DNA of 64,000 nucleotides from Aphrophora alni (GCA_963513935.1 OY740774.1:88492385-88556384), one strand, 5' to 3'; counted from the first letter of the stretch, positions 1-13,319 are shown. Notes: generated from the letters alone by a model not told the origin. Program-made: numbers and translations.

Positions 1-839
1 GGAATTATTTGGGCTCACAACTGATATATCCACAAAAACTCTAGATCGATTTTTGACCCATGACATAATTTTCTCTATACTATATACATGTGAGAAAGTT
101 TTTACATTATAGCACTTTGATAATCATTCAATTTAACTTTTTAAATTGCAATGTTATATTTCAACAAATCAAATTTTGTTATATTGCGTACTGTTATTAT
201 AACTGAAAAAAAATCTGAGTATAGTTTGACATTATTCCAATCGACGAAATTTCCTTCTGTTGGCGTCACCTAGTTATATCGATTGTATTACCTGCCTATT
301 CTCGTACCTTTCACAACCTCAGTACTGACCTCTGATGAATAATTCAAGTACTACTTTTAAAAATAACCAATAACATAATAAAGAAGAATTTACGCCCATG
401 TTTAACCTAAATAACACATTCTGTGACAAATAATCTGTGAGTTGGAACTATGAATTGTTGGAAACGTTTGAAAAAAATTGCAGGTGTTTCAGTAAGTTTG
501 AAGAAATTAATTTTAACATGTATTTTCAGAAACAAGTGGTAAACATTATAGCTCGTATGAACAGTTGTGATTTTTGTAGAAATGCATTAAAAATCTGGCT
601 ATTCGACTTGTTCTTCTATGTATATATACTGTATTAGGAATAATATTGGAGTAAAAATGTGCTACATTTCGTAGTTTTAATGTAATGAAAATATGCTTTA
701 CGAAATGCTAAAAATGTTTAAGAAATCTAACGGGCAGTTTTATGGTTAAGAAACTCCCAAAAAAACATTAAAAAAAAAAATTAAGTAATTGTTGGAAGTC
801 GGTACATTTTTCCCAGTGAAGATTTCTTTTGTTTAACGG

Positions 840-952
840 CAATTGGTCGTTATTCTTGGTCATCATTGGCTAAAAGAAGAAGAAGAAGCATAAAATAAGG
901 ACTTCCTAGTCCTTGCATACTCTAGTAGCGTCATGGTCAGAAGAAATCAAAT
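840..952 (+). repeat. Dispersed repeat family, copy 1
   Basis: This stretch shares a core with copies near 5070, 28820 and (inverted) 47800: a cataaaataa lead-in, a small hairpin, then a segment resembling actctaatagcatcaaggtc and a purine-rich tail. In this copy the hairpin is aaggact (897-903) pairing with agtcctt (908-914). No TIR, A/B box or coding motif identifies it; it could be a SINE tail, LINE fragment or MITE piece. Confidence 0.6.
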
Positions 953-964
953 TTTAATCAAGAC

Positions 965-1110
965 CCTTTGACCGCTAAGAGCCGATATATCGCCGTGTAC
1001 TGTGATACATACACCGCCGTATACTGTGATACATACACCGCCAGGAGCTGATATATTGGCCTGGGCATGTATATCCCCAGACTGCTGAGAGACAATATGT
1101 CGGCCTCCAT
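965..1110. repeat. Small tandem and degenerate repeat cluster
   Basis: A 24-bp unit (cgccgtgtactgtgatacat...) occurs twice back to back at 991-1014 and 1015-1038 with one difference. Around it, a looser motif of the form gc-t-a-gagc-gatata-t-ggcc appears near 971, 1036 and 1081. The cluster is more GC-rich than its surroundings. No coding function is evident. Confidence 0.5.
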
Positions 1111-3398
1111 ATATCTTACATAGAAGCTCCATTTTAAATTGATCTTTACGAAATTTGATGCATTAGATCTGGAAAGAATTACGCTACATTTATATATTGA
1201 ACATTTGTTTTAATTTGTTGTGTTTTATATAATAATGCTTTTGTTATATGCAGATTGAGTGTGGTAGTCTATTTTTGATGAAGTGTTTCAAAAAATAAAA
1301 AAAATATAGCTTTTATTTATTGTATTGAATGATTCGATAACATAATGTTTTTTGAATACATATTAACTTCATTATAAAAAAAGTATATGTGTTTATTACA
1401 TATCAAAGTCAATAATAATAAATATGTTCATTTAAAAAAAATTAATTTTCTTTTTCAATATTTTAGATTTTTTTTATACTGGTAATATTTGACATTACTG
1501 CAAAAAAAATAAAATAAAAATTATCATTCTACTTAAAAAATTGTAGAAGTTATCAATAGTTTTCTATAACTATAAATAAAACAGCCATTTTGGCCTGGTG
1601 GTCTAGCAACACATGACACAAAAAACGCTGGCAGTGAGATCATGCACTAACCACAGAAGCCTGGCGTGAAGAGTAAAACTAACTGTACAGTAGTGCATAG
1701 CGGTTAAAGGGATAATAAAGATGAAAGAGAGGGGGATTGAGTCCAAGACCACATGAAGATGATGCAACAACATGACAATCGTAGGCCACCAGGATTTTAT
1801 TATGAATTAAATGTATTACCTTTTTTAGGTTTCTCATTTATAATATTTTACATACAATATTATAGTACAAAATAGACAGACCTAAAAAAAAAGGTAAACA
1901 AATTTTAGATAACGAACATCAGAAAAGTGTAGATCGAGCTAGGACTTTGGTGAAGGCGTTTCTTGAGGTCATTCTACAAAAAAATTTTTTTAAATATTCA
2001 AATTAAAAAAATATTATTTTATTATGTAGCAAAATATAAAAATTCAATTTCAAGACTGTATGTTGCATTGTTTTTACAATGTAAATTACTAACGTTTCAA
2101 CCATACAATGGTCTTACTATAGTCCTGGCCAATCATATAAGCAGGTGGCTCTGAGCGCACTGATGACAAATCATATACACTGTAAAATTGAACTCTTACC
2201 ACTTTCAGGTCCTATGTTCAATGTTACATTCACTTTGTTTTCACTGTGTTAATGAGTTTAAAATTATTGTAAAAACATTAGCCAGTTTATCGGCGCCAGC
2301 TTAAATAACACAATTAATATTAGTTCAAATATTTATTATAGCAATAATATGAAACTCAAATAGTTAATTACCCCCTTCATTGAATTTATTTAATTCCTCA
2401 CTGTTAATTGTTTTCTTCTACTATAAGTCTCTATGAATTAATATTCACATAGATAACAACACTTAACCATCGTTCTCGACTACTAATTTCATATGTTAAC
2501 ATTATGTATTGTTGACTTGCTTTACCTCCGAAATACAGTCTTCTTCATCAACAGTGATGAAACTACTGTTGATGTGCAACTCGGAGTTCTTGGACATTTT
2601 AAACAAATTATTAAGCTATAAACCCTACTTCAATTCTCAATGTTGTTGCCATTTCTGGTTTACGAGAAAAATATTATTAGCTCTGCGATATTTATTTTAA
2701 GTTAATTTAGATTTACAAATAAATTGGTTTAGTTATAGTAAATTCATAGTTTAATATTATATTTAAATTTGTCTTACTAAATTGTCCACTGAATGCAAAT
2801 AGTATCCATAATAGAAAGTATTATTATGCACATATTATAATATACATTAGAGTACATCTTTAAGCAAATAGTAAATAAAGCACACACATTGCTTGTTTTA
2901 TTGGTGGAAATTCTTTTATAAACTCTTACTAGGCAACACTGATGCTCAATATTACCATTTTCTAGTAATAGAGAGAAAGCGTTATGTGAGAGTGGACCCA
3001 AGTGTAGCAACCATGCGCTGAAAGCCACCTGTCAGTAAACCTGACCAGACCTATAGTTTTACTGCCATACACTTTTACATACTAGTGGTCTTTCTCAAGG
3101 CTTCCTTGAGTAGTCTCATACGCTCATGGTGAACACTGAATGAAGATTATCATTGAAAAAGTGAGGAGGCATGCAATCTAGAAATCTAATTTTAATATTG
3201 GTGACAATTCCTCCAAAAATCTGAAGTCTGCATTTCTGTGTATATTTTATATTACGTCATATTCCCATGGTTAGTTCTATATTTAGATTTTTAATGTTAC
3301 AGATTATAATTTTTGTTTTAAATGGATACTCACCATACAAATTATATTTATTCATAGCATTAAAAAATAAATAATTACTTAATACATTATGTTGACAG

Positions 3399-3632
3399 GT
3401 TTTGAATCGATCCAACGATCCCAAAGTGTACGATCCCCCTCCACCTCCTCCGCCATTGTTACAGACTCTACCTTTACTTCCACAACATATCATTACGTCA
3501 GGTACTCGCAAAGATTGTATCAGGTTACGAGGACTTCCATATGAGGCGAGAGTTGAACACATTCTGGAGTTTTTGGGTGAACATGCTAAAAACATTGTGT
3601 TCCAAGGTGTACATATGGTTTATAATGCTCAT
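3399..3632 (+). CDS. fus: fusilli/ESRP exon: RRM2-RRM3 linker and first half of RRM3
   Basis: Internal exon of the epithelial splicing regulatory protein (Drosophila fusilli, vertebrate ESRP1/2), a nuclear RNA-binding protein that controls alternative exon use. The acceptor is ttgacag before 3399 and the donor is cat|gtgagt after 3632; 234 nt, phase 0 on both sides. The product starts VLNRS, as after RRM2 in ESRP proteins, runs through a proline tract (PPPPPPP), then [12 protein letters not shown], the RNP2 strand of the third RRM, and ends VHMVYNAH. The helix and middle strands ([19 protein letters not shown]) follow the family closely. The neighbouring exon at 6779 completes the fold. RRM1 and RRM2 are outside the window. 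The identification is strong; exact borders are inferred from splice consensus. Confidence 0.92.
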
Positions 3633-4104
3633 GTGAGTACAATTTTGATTTATTTAAATTGCTGGTGAAATGTAATCTAAATCTTAAATATTGATTTTGT
3701 TTGTTTTATAATTTTAATTAGTCGTGTAAACAGTCCAGTATTTCCCACTAGGTAGTTTTGGCACATGTCTAGGTCGCAAAAGTAAGTAACTACAACAGAG
3801 ATTAAATTAAGATGTGCAAACACCTGTTCTATTAACGAAATATAATAGCAACGCTCATCTGTCATCGTGTTCTATGGTAAGTTCCATCTGTCTCACTGTT
3901 CCCCTATCAATATGAATCTTCCATCTGTTAGGTTAATGCATCTCTACCATCGTCTGCATTTTGCTACACGTTGCATTGTTGAAAGTGTGTTTTATTTGAG
4001 GTTTAGAAAGCAACTAAAGTGAGCCTTTTGCCTATGTTTTATGTTTAGCTAGTGTTGTGATATAAGGAAAAAAATCTTTCTCACATGTTCTATGTGTCAT
4101 CAAG

Positions 4105-4330
4105 AAACCTATTTTTATGGACAGCTATAACTAACTGTAGTGGTGAACGTTTATTTTCAGTACTGAAGCGAATAAAAAATTACGTGCATAACTCATTGGG
4201 ATAAAGCAAACTAAATGCTCGCAGTTATGGCAATTGAACTTGATGTTACTCAGTCCCTCGATTTTCAATAACTAATGAAAACATTTCCTAAAAACAAAGA
4301 AAGGCGAAAAATGACCAATGCTTGAGGGTT
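4105..4330 (+). pseudogene. hAT transposase C-terminal dimerisation remnant
   Basis: The + strand reads NCSGERLFSVLKRIKNYVHN around 4130-4195, followed by a frame break and then residues resembling LNA-SYG and later LDF. This is the hallmark C-terminal hAT dimerisation segment (family pattern: S-ERSFSKLK-IKN-LRS-M---RL--L), of the kind found in ZMYM1-like transposases. Stops and frame changes interrupt it, so it is dead. I found no TIRs or upstream catalytic portion. Confidence 0.65.
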
Positions 4331-5069
4331 TATAAACACCTGAAGAAACTATCAACATGAATCTACTAACTATATATTGAAATTTTTTAATCTTTTGGAT
4401 CTGGTTGATAATGTGAGAATAACAAATTTTGTAGTGAAAATATTAATAACTTTATAATAATCCATAATTTTAGACTTCATTAATATTGGTAACCCACATA
4501 TGTTGTATAATTTTATATTTTGTTGAAACAATTTTCAGTATGTAAATAAAAACATGTGCTGTGTAGAAAAACTACTTTTATCATTATCTGCTCATTACGG
4601 CTTAGTGTAATTTTATTTTTGATTATTTCAAAGAATTAGAACAATCCTATGATATTGTAAATGGTTAATAAGCTCTAAATAATTTTTTATCCACATTTAT
4701 TTTGAAAATATTTTAAAAAATTCAATGAAATTTTATTGTGTAAAACAAGATCATGTTTTTCCATAATTTTATAACAAATCTTTTTGAAAGTCAGTGTAGC
4801 TTGGTAAACGTAATTTACTCTAATTATTATTTCAAGTTTATATCGATAACAATTTGGGGGAAAACCAACTAGATTGCCTTGAGATACAATTTGTCTAAAT
4901 GCGGCACTGCTTGTAAATAAAGGACTGCAAAAGACAAAAGAACAAAGATAAATTAACTTTTAAATAACCAAATTACTTTAAAATTAGATTATATATAATT
5001 TTTCTTATTGTTTAAAAGGTGTAACACTTCTCAGTCATTATCGCCTTATATAAAACATGAAGAAAAAAA

Positions 5070-5200
5070 CCAACATAAAATAAAGAACTCCTAGTTCTTG
5101 AATAGTCTAATAGCATCAAGGTCGGAAGAGAACAAGAGTTGGTCCAAAGAGATCCAGCTGGGTTTCTTGGGAATGTTCCTTGATCACTATAGTGTGTCCC
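5070..5200 (+). repeat. Dispersed repeat family, copy 2
   Basis: Same core as the copy at 840-952. The hairpin is aagaact (5083-5089) with agttctt (5093-5099): one base pair differs from copy 1 but pairing is kept on both sides. It is followed by a segment like tctaatagcatcaaggtcgg and a purine-rich stretch with gagttggtcc. Confidence 0.6.
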
Positions 5201-5492
5201 TGAGGGTCAAAATTAGTATAAACAACCCTGTATCCAGTCTGACTTCATCATTTTAAAGTTCTTTATGAATATAAAAATGGTTAGAGTTTAAAACACAGTT
5301 TTGTGAATACATTTTTTATAAGAAATGGCTGTTTTAAACAAATTTGTATTAATACTCAATTTGTTAAGATGTGCAGTGGTAATTTGGAAGCTACAATAAT
5401 ATTTTGGCAGTATTAGAATTTATAAAATAAACAATTTTATTATTTAAGGTTTCGTAAAGAAAGAGAAAAATTTCTTATTAAAAAACATTTTT

Positions 5493-6377
5493 GGGGCAGT
5501 CAAATGTAAGTTGCAACTAAGATGAATATTTCTCATGGAAGTGTGCACAGTATCTGACATCTGCAGTTTTGAAAAGTGTGTGCTTGTTGGTTGCCTCGTT
5601 TACTCATACAGAACACAAAGAGAAGCATTTTCAAAATTGGTTCTGCTGTTTTTATTTCATTATATCACAGGAAGCAATGCATTTTTAAACAGAATTTTGA
5701 CTGGAGATGGAAGTTGGGTTCATCATTTTACTCCTGAAACAAAACAAAGTTCACACGAATGGAGACATGCTCAGTCTCCCCTTCCAAAAAAGTTTGACAG
5801 GTTCCATCAGCAGGGAAAGTGATGTTGACCCTTTTTTTCAAGGGAACTACAATCAAGGTGTAGTTCATACTGAGTTCATGCCAAGGGAAACATCAATTAT
5901 TGTAGCAGCTTACTGTAAAATAGAAAAGACTAAGAAAGGCAATTAAAGTCCGCTGCCCAGGAAAACTGTCAAAAAGTATCGTGTTTTTCCGTGTAAATCT
6001 AACCCCTCATTCTCGTCATGTCACAAGAAGCGTCATGAGGCAGAAGTTCAAATGGTAAGAGTGGGAACAGCCTTCGTTTAGTCCAGACTTTGTGCCTTAA
6101 GATTTCCACGTGTTCGGTCCAATGAAAGAAGTTCTTGCCAAACAGCGATTCGGAATTGATGAAGAAGTGAAAAATAGAGTAATAAAATGGTAATCAAAAT
6201 TTGGATACAATTTTTTAATGAAGGAGTTGAAAAACTTGTCATTCGATATGTTAAATGTCTGAATCGATATGGCAATAATGTAAAAATGAAGAGTTTTATT
6301 TTTAGTTTCAGAATAAATAAGAAATTTTCTAATTTTTACATTTTTTTAAGAAGTGCAATTTAGTTTTAGACTGCCCC
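5493..6377 (+). pseudogene. Degenerate mariner-like element, + strand
   Basis: Outer ends carry ggggcagtc near 5493 and the complement gactgcccc ending at 6377, likely terminal inverted repeats. Between them, in several frames, are mariner transposase pieces in order: ISHGSVHSI (about 5527), ILTGDGSWVHHFTPETK (about 5694-5744), a VVHTEFMPRETSI segment (about 5860), a KTVKKYRVF-like piece, and FFNEGVEKLVIRYVKCLNRY near 6210-6270. The first catalytic Asp region reads GDGSW where GDETW is usual. Frameshifts, stops and a missing N-terminal DNA-binding region make it inactive. Confidence 0.8.
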
Positions 6378-6778
6378 TCATACAAAGTAGATAGTAATTA
6401 TTTGAACCATGCCATTGCTGATATCTTAGATAATAGGGGTTATTTAATCACTCAAAATAGCAGTTTTCTGAACTTACTGGATGCTCTCTCTAGACAATCT
6501 ATGTGTTTTTCACCACTCATAAGACTCTTTAGTCATGGTTGAACTAAAATATCCCAAACGTGTAAAAACTCAAAATCAGTGAAAATTTATATTTCCCCCT
6601 TATGTATAGTAACTAGTAGAGATACAGTAACATGTATTATTTTTTGGTTTTATAAATGTATCATTGAGAAAGTTAGTCAAATGTTTTGCACCACTTATTT
6701 AATTAATATTGATTTTATAATTGTTCTCCATTATAATATATCATGTTGTAAGAATGTTTTAAATCTTATTCATTTCAG

Positions 6779-7714
6779 GGACAGCCATCAGGAGAGGCCT
6801 TCATACAAATGGATTCAGAAGGCAGTGCTTTCATCGCAGCACAACAGAAACACCACCGCTACATGTTCTTCGGAAAGAAACAACGCTACATTGAAGTGTT
6901 CCAATGTTCAGGAGAAGACATGAATCTGGTTCTTACAGGAGGGCTTCCAGTACCACCAGGAGCAGTATCACCAGTCGCAAAGACTCTACTATCACCCGGT
7001 ATGTTAACACCTCCACCATCCACACCAGCACCCACAGCTTGGGATCCTATTATGGCAGCAGCCGTACAGGTACAACAAGCTCAAGCTATAGCACAGTTCC
7101 GTCAGTCACAACAAGAAGGACTATGGATAATGAATCAGTTAGCGCTTGCACAGGCACAACAGCATCAACAAGCGTTAGCCGTCGCTATAGCGGCAAAATC
7201 ACAACCACAGTGGCCTGAACTGAATGGTTCTTTAATACAGACACAGTCGTTACCACCACCACCTACTGTATCGGTTGCATCTTCCATGTCGATGGGAGCA
7301 TCTCCTATAACATCAAAACCACACTTTACATTTCCAACCACTCATTATCTACCTACGCACCTTGGTCATCCCCCATTGTTTTTAGTTAACATGCCGCCAC
7401 GAATGCCTCCACCACCAAGTGCGTATCCTAAAATGCAACCGCCACAGATGCAAGCACAATATGCTTTGCCTCCTTTATCAATTCTTCCTCCTCCGTCTGC
7501 TCCTCCACCGCAAACTATGATTAATCTAAAACGATCATGGGAACAAGCTTTCCCTACCGCGTCAGCTGCAGAAGTAAGTGCATCGATGGTCAAACGACAG
7601 TATCCTCCTACTTCTACTGCTCAGTCAGTGTACGTTAATCCTACAGTACCCCCTCCTCCTCCACCACAAACGGTAACCTTTCATCAAACTCAACAATTTT
7701 ATTCCACTATTTAA
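6779..7714 (+). CDS. fus: fusilli/ESRP exon: second half of RRM3 plus Gln/Pro-rich C-terminal extension
   Basis: The acceptor is attcatttcag before 6779, in phase 0 with the exon ending at 3632. The start, [15 protein letters not shown], is the RNP1 strand of RRM3; [17 protein letters not shown] is the family's closing strand. At 6998 the exon can leave through a donor (cccg|gtatgt) after LSPG, phase 1. If it is not used, the frame stays open to a stop at 7712-7714, adding 239 residues: QAQ/QQ-rich helix-like stretches (about 7060-7210), then proline-rich blocks with PPPPP near the end. A frame open for over 700 nt in such AT-rich DNA, with biased amino acids, supports real coding. An AATAAA at 8147-8152 could serve this end. 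Transcript data would decide how often each form is made. Confidence 0.9.
   Translation, partial: GQPSGEAFIQMDSEGSAFIAAQQKHHRYMFFGKKQRYIEVFQCSGEDMNLVLTGGLPVPPGAVSPVAKTLLSPGMLTPPPSTPAPTAWDPIMAAAVQVQQAQAIAQFRQSQQEGLWIMNQLALAQAQQHQQALAVAIAAKSQPQWPELNGSLIQTQSLPPPPTVSVASSMSMGASPITSKPHFTFPTTHYLPTHLGHPPLFLVNMPPRMPPPPSAYPKMQPPQMQAQYALPPLSILPPPSAPPPQTMINLKRSWEQAFPTASAAEVSASMVKRQYPPTSTAQSVYVNPTVPPPPPPQTVTFHQTQQFYSTI
6999..7004 (+). promoter_or_regulatory. Alternative 5' splice site inside the fusilli exon
   Basis: The sequence cccg|gtatgt is a good donor. Its phase-1 split codon joins exactly to ga at 29404-29405 to give Gly and continue the proline-rich frame. Use of this site removes the 239-residue extension; non-use keeps it. 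Confidence 0.7.
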
Positions 7715-10700
7715 ATCCAAGTAATGAAAAAAAGTAACATTGAATAATTTACATACATTGACTATACAGTGATTTTTCTGTATTTTTATATCCTATTTTT
7801 ATTGACTATCATTCCAACTCATAAAAGATATTGTTTTTTTGCCGAAAAGCAATTCGTGATATTGGATCTTGTATAATACAGACTGAACGGAAGGTTGTGC
7901 TAATGAAGCAGCTCTATTTTAGGTTAGGTTAAGTTAGTATAGTTTTTAAGTGATTGATCAAGGTGTTTCGTTTTACATTCTATAAAAAACATTCCAGTCT
8001 TTTTTTTTTTTTTATATCAAAGTAAAATTAAGTTAAGTTTTTTTAGGTTATACATTTATCTGATCTTTCCAAGTCAGTGAGATTTAATTATCACTAACCA
8101 TCTAAAACAGCTGTTCATTCTTTCTTTAGAATGAGTTTTCCTTTTAATAAAAGGAGAAAATATTTAAATTTGACAGTGCATAAACTGTCCTGTATTATAG
8201 GACGTGTATATAGTTTTCAATATCATTAAATTTTTTTAATCAACTGTAAATAAGATTATATTTTATGCATTTATTTCTTAGTAATCAAATATAGTAATTT
8301 GAAACTTACCCATTATATATATATAATTTTGAGATTTGGAAACTTATTTTTATAAATTCTTTATTTTATCGTACAGTTAAGGATAAATAATCCATTTGTA
8401 TTATTTTTAATAATGATTTTATATGTTTTCACTCTTTATTTTCTGTCTTTGGGAAATAACAGTTTAAACATTGTTTAAAAAAAGCAGCTAATAAGCATGA
8501 ATATTACAGATTGCAGCTTCTAATTTACGGAAAGAAATTTTTTATAATTTCTTTTATAGGTTAAAACAAGAATTATGTACAGAACTCTATTTTAAATATC
8601 CATAATTCTACATTTTAATCAATTATTTTAATTGAATATATAATTTTTATTGAATATTTAATTTTGAGTCAATAATTTCAAAATGATATATATTTTTTAT
8701 ATAGACGCTTCACAATAATGATTTCAATCGTTGAAATATTACGTTTCACATTTTTTATTGTAGTTTATTACTTGATTCTTAATGCAGTGTATTTTATGTA
8801 CTTACAACGAATTTGTGAAATGAAGTTCATCCTTTCTTTTGTTGTTTAACAATCATCTAAACTGCTTATTTAACAAATCTTCCTAGTTAGAACGTCGTAA
8901 ATATTGTTGTAACATTGTGAACAGGTCAGGTTTCTTACTCAAATGATCTGTTGCAACAAAATATAGTGATTGTTTAAATTTATTTTGGGAGAAATGGCAT
9001 TATGTAATTTTAACATCCATTTTCCTTGGTTTAAATTAAACAGCTCTCAATATCTATGGCTATTATTACAAAAGCCACTGGGAATGAAGTTAGAGGTGTG
9101 GAAAGTTTGAAAATTCTAACCCAACTTAACAACATTCATTTTGAGTTTTTCAGTTAGGAAAGTTTGTTTTAGTTCAAAATTCATATTTTACTATTCAAAA
9201 AGTTCAATTCAGTTTAAACAAACAATTTAAATTTATTTATTTTAAGTTGAAATTCAAACATCAAACAAATAAAAATCATGTTTTATCTATCACTCCTAGA
9301 TGCATTAATCCTAATGCATCTATCTTTTCCTGCATTAATAATTCAGAATCCTAATAGATACCTGATATGAATAAGGCATATGTTTATCACATTCGTAGTT
9401 CCTCGAATGACCTGAAAAACTTTTCAGGCTCGGATTGAATTTGTTTGCATAGTTAGGTTGTGATTCTACTTATAAACCAATGTTAGATTTGGATTGAGTT
9501 CATGGATAAATTTTGGATTGAAAATTGAAAATCTCACACTTCTAAACTAAATTCTTATATCATTACAGGCGGGTACATTCGAATGATAAATCATGTCTGC
9601 TTGTGATCTTTTAATAATGGTAGTACAGTAGTTCAAACTATTGGCACCAAGTTAACAAATCATTTACATATTTAATCTGCCAACCTTTGGAATTTCCCGT
9701 TTGATGAATGTAAAACTTCAATATTTGAAAGATCTGCTTCGTAATACATTTACGTTTTATTTCCATAAATCTACATTTATTATTTTAATCCTAATATAAC
9801 ATCAATTTAATATGTTCCATTATTGGCCTAAACATATTTTTGAAACTAAAATCTATATTAAAAGTGATACCGTAACTATTTTCTAAAACAAGTAGTTTTT
9901 TTATAAAATCATACCAGATCCATTCCACTTGTGCCTTGACATATTGTCTTCCAAAGTATACTTATTATTCTCAGGTTACACGGAGAAAATTATTTTTTTT
10001 ATATATATTACTAGGTACTTAAACAATTAACATGTATAATAAGTTAGGTTAAGATTGCACTAAGTAGAATATAAAACAAAGCCTATAAACTAACTCCATC
10101 AGGTTATGGCCCGCAGTGTTTAAATGCATTCTGGGAGAAATGGCTTTATATGTTGTTATTTTTACCGTCCATTTTTTTTGTCGTTCCTTTCACATCCTTC
10201 TCAGTTTCCCTCTAATTAATTTATAGTTTTCCTTAAGTTAAATAAATGGCTTTATTGATGTTTCTGTGTGAAATATTTGGCTTTTTTGTGATGAAAATTT
10301 GGTGTTTGTACTATCTGTGAAATTTTCCCTGAGCTAAGTGTTTATTTCAAAATTCTTACCTGTTGAATTTTGTTTATATGATTAATCCTTACTGTAGTTT
10401 GACACTTCAATATTTAAACAAATTGATAAGTCTTGTTGTCCAACAGAAATACATATTTATCTTTCAAGGATTATCTCCAATTTAATCTTTTCAATACTGT
10501 TTTCTGTTTTGTTTTATTGGTAATTGTACATTTTGTCAAAGTAGGTTATATAAAATTATCAAATCAAAATGCTGAATACTGGGATCTCTAAAACTACAAA
10601 AACATTAAATGGGGATACTGCTCTAGTTTTTAAAAACACCTTAGTCAAATTTTGTAATATGGTAGTCTATATAGTATAGTATTTTTGAATAGAATATAAG

Positions 10701-10859
10701 TTTTAAGACTTTTATTGTTGATTATTTTTTATTTTTTTTTCATAAACCTAACTATTTAGAATTACGACTCAAGTAAGTTTTGAAAATAGTTAGTCTTGGT
10801 AATTTTCGAGAACATAAAAACCTTTCCCATCTATACAGTTTTGTAACTTCAAAAAAACA
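7715..10859 (+). other. 3' UTR of the long isoform, then intron sequence
   Basis: AT-rich sequence after the stop codon of the read-through form, with a candidate polyadenylation signal AATAAA at 8147-8152. For the spliced isoform this belongs to a 22.4-kb intron (6999-29403). I see no gene here. Confidence 0.5.
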
Positions 10860-11375
10860 AGTAACCAATCAATTAATAGTTACAAAATGACCCTTTGGAG
10901 ATCATTCTGGAGATTAAAATATAATAAAAAAAAAAACAGTCTGTTTTTGATTACAAGTTATAATTTCCAAACAGAATGATGAGATATCAATACCAATTGC
11001 GTAAATTTTTGTATAATTAGTTTTCATTATACCACAATATCTTACTACTGTTCATTAAAAGTATTTAATGGCAAATATCTCGAAAACTATTGATTTTATA
11101 AAATATTTACAATATACAAAATATTTGGCCCTTTTAATGTTGAACAAGAATGGTGTCTATTTTTATTTTGTGTTTGAAAGCTAGCTAAGATATCAGTAAA
11201 GAAATTAGAATTCCGCAAAATTGTGTATGAATATAATTTGGTCCATTCTCGAGTTGCATCTTGTTTTTGAAAGAGATTTTTGAGGAAAATGATGCATTTT
11301 TGGACAAATGTTTCTTTATTTTAATACCAAAATAATTTTGGCAGACTGATCATGAAAACCGTATTAGGGTAGATC
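10860..11375. repeat. Degenerate copy of a fold-back element
   Basis: The middle (tatctcgaaaactattgatt near 11088) and the right end (ttttggcagactgatcatga near 11337) match the better preserved fold-back element at 29712-30455. The left end is eroded but still resembles the arm (gatcattctggagattaaaa near 10900). No coding potential. Confidence 0.5.
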
Positions 11376-13319
11376 AGGTAAAAAATTAACAATAGTATCA
11401 TATTAAAACTGCTGTTTTAAAATAAAAAATACCTATTTTTTTGGTATCATTTTGTAAATTAAAATTGATCGTTTATTTGTTTTATAGAAGTTTAAAAACT
11501 ATAGAAGTAATGAAAAAAGTTTAGTGTTTTCTAGATTTTACCAACAATTATTATTTTCCAAAATTTCATAATGCTGTAGATCCAAATGGCAAGTTATCAA
11601 ATAAATATTCAAGAATAAAATATTCTTAAAACTTCATTTTCCATTAAAAAACACCTCAGCAGGCCAAATAATTGGAAAATTGTGATGATTAAAAAAAAAA
11701 AAATTACAGCACATTTTGAAATTGCCTAAAAAATAGGTAAGATTTACCATTCAAAGTGTTTCTTACTTCTTGTAGTTTTAGAAACCCCAATGGTGTCATT
11801 TTTAGTGGAAAATTCCCATTGCATGTTCTAAAAGTTGTATTTATCCAACTATTCCCAAGTTTTTTTTTTTTAACATTAAAACAAATGATAAAATCTTACA
11901 ATAGGCCAACATATTAAGTTTTGCGATTTCTAAAGGTAAAAACCATGATTATATATTTTATAAATACAAAGAAGCCAAGTATTTTACTCTCTTATATTTT
12001 TCTCTACACACTAGTGTTCATAAAAACTTAAAATAATAAGATTTATATTTATGTTGTATAAATTTACTTTTTATGACAATTTGAGATTGTACTTAAAGTA
12101 GGCCTAGCTTCTACGCACGATGACAACTCCTAATGTACTTAACTTAGTCTAAGAATTGTTGACCAATAACAGACAAAGACAACACTGTCTGGCACTAGAT
12201 TGTGCACATTTATTTTCCCGTTTTCTAACAGTAAAATTGAAAAGTTTGCTCTCTTGGTATTTATTCAGTGACGATAATTAAATTAATTTTTCTGACAATA
12301 TAAATCTTTTAAAGTACAAATAATATCATTATTTTTCAATAAAAGTGTTGAAGTTCTAAGCTTTGACAGTATCGGACATTAAGAAGGAAGAAATCAAACA
12401 TTTTTGTAATCGTCGAATGAGTTGTCGACACCTGTATTGGTCATTTACAAGTGACAAACTATTGTCAACATTTGTTACTTGGAAATTATGAATACAGGTT
12501 AAAACCTGTACTCTTTTTTGGTTATAACAGTGAATTCTCACAAATTCTTAATGCTAGAACATTGTCACCAGTTTCAATGATAAAATACCTATAACAAACG
12601 TTATAATGTACTACTGAGAATGGCAACATTGTCATTTGAATTACGTTTCATAATTTAATATTATTTTATGGGAATTAATTTTTTATTTATTATTTTGTTT
12701 TACTTCAATTAATTTTTATTTTTAAATTATTAAAAATTGTAACGGTTTGACTTAAAAATATGTTTTATTTTAAAAATGTTTTGAACAAAACACAAATTCC
12801 ACGAATTGTTAAAAATTCTAAGTAACATAGAACATGTTTTTATATTCAGAATTAAAGCTTTACAAATTTTCTGGATTAAAATACATTTTCTTTAGGTGTA
12901 GCTATAAAACAAAATTGTTTATTTTTGTAGCTTCATTGCTGGAGAAATTTTATAATTATGTGGGATTTTGTGTTCTTTTTAAGTTTTAATTTTCCTCAAC
13001 AGTTGATCATTTAAAAAGTGTACATTTTGTTATTATGATGTCATTTTTACTTCTAAATATTTTTGTACTCTAGCTTCATTTCTGTGAAGGATAATTAAAA
13101 AACAAAAACATATTTTCAGTTAGAATATATTTCATCAGATTCAATATATTTACAAATACAATCAATTATAAATGAGCGCAAACTTATCAATAATACAAAA
13201 TTATGCTTTAGCACAATTTTGACTAAATAATTCCATTTTGTTTTGTATAGTTTAATCGTTTTGCCTTTAGTTAGTAATGAATAAAATTAAATTGTGCGCT
13301 ACACAAGACACATCTTTGT
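11376..13319 (+). other. Intron sequence without recognisable features
   Basis: AT-rich with homopolymer runs. The only structure noted is a short perfect palindrome with 8-bp arms (tacaggtt/aacctgta) at 12493-12510. No exon or transposon identified. Confidence 0.5.

Larger units (their letters stand above)
1..3398 (+). other. fusilli intron sequence (upstream of first visible exon)
   Basis: AT-rich sequence without a supportable exon. It should be intron, because the exon starting at 3399 begins in phase 0 directly after a pyrimidine-poor but legitimate acceptor (gttgacag) and encodes the linker that follows RRM2 in this family. The only structure I see is a dispersed repeat copy (about 840-952), a small tandem and degenerate repeat cluster (965-1110), and AT-rich filler. 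Short open frames here have no recognisable domain. Confidence 0.6.
3633..6778 (+). other. fusilli intron between the two RRM3 exons
   Basis: A 3.1-kb phase-0 intron starting gtgagt and ending ttcatttcag. It contains an hAT transposase remnant (about 4105-4330), a dispersed repeat copy (about 5070-5200) and a mariner remnant (about 5493-6377). The rest is AT-rich and shows nothing recognisable. Confidence 0.85.

Noticed and set aside
1588..1760. Possible tRNA-derived SINE (A-box-like tggcctggtgg and B-box-like ggattgagtcc)
   Set aside because: The two boxes are about 140 nt apart, too far for a tRNA promoter, and no tail is seen.
7366..7593. Gly-rich minus-strand frame
   Set aside because: Shadow of the proline-rich fusilli extension.
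7920..7945. ttaggttaggtt-like telomeric motif
   Set aside because: Only one to three units here and near 35418; too short to be a telomeric array.
12493..12510. Perfect 8-bp-arm palindrome
   Set aside because: A palindrome of this size is expected by chance in tens of kb of AT-rich DNA; no context supports it.
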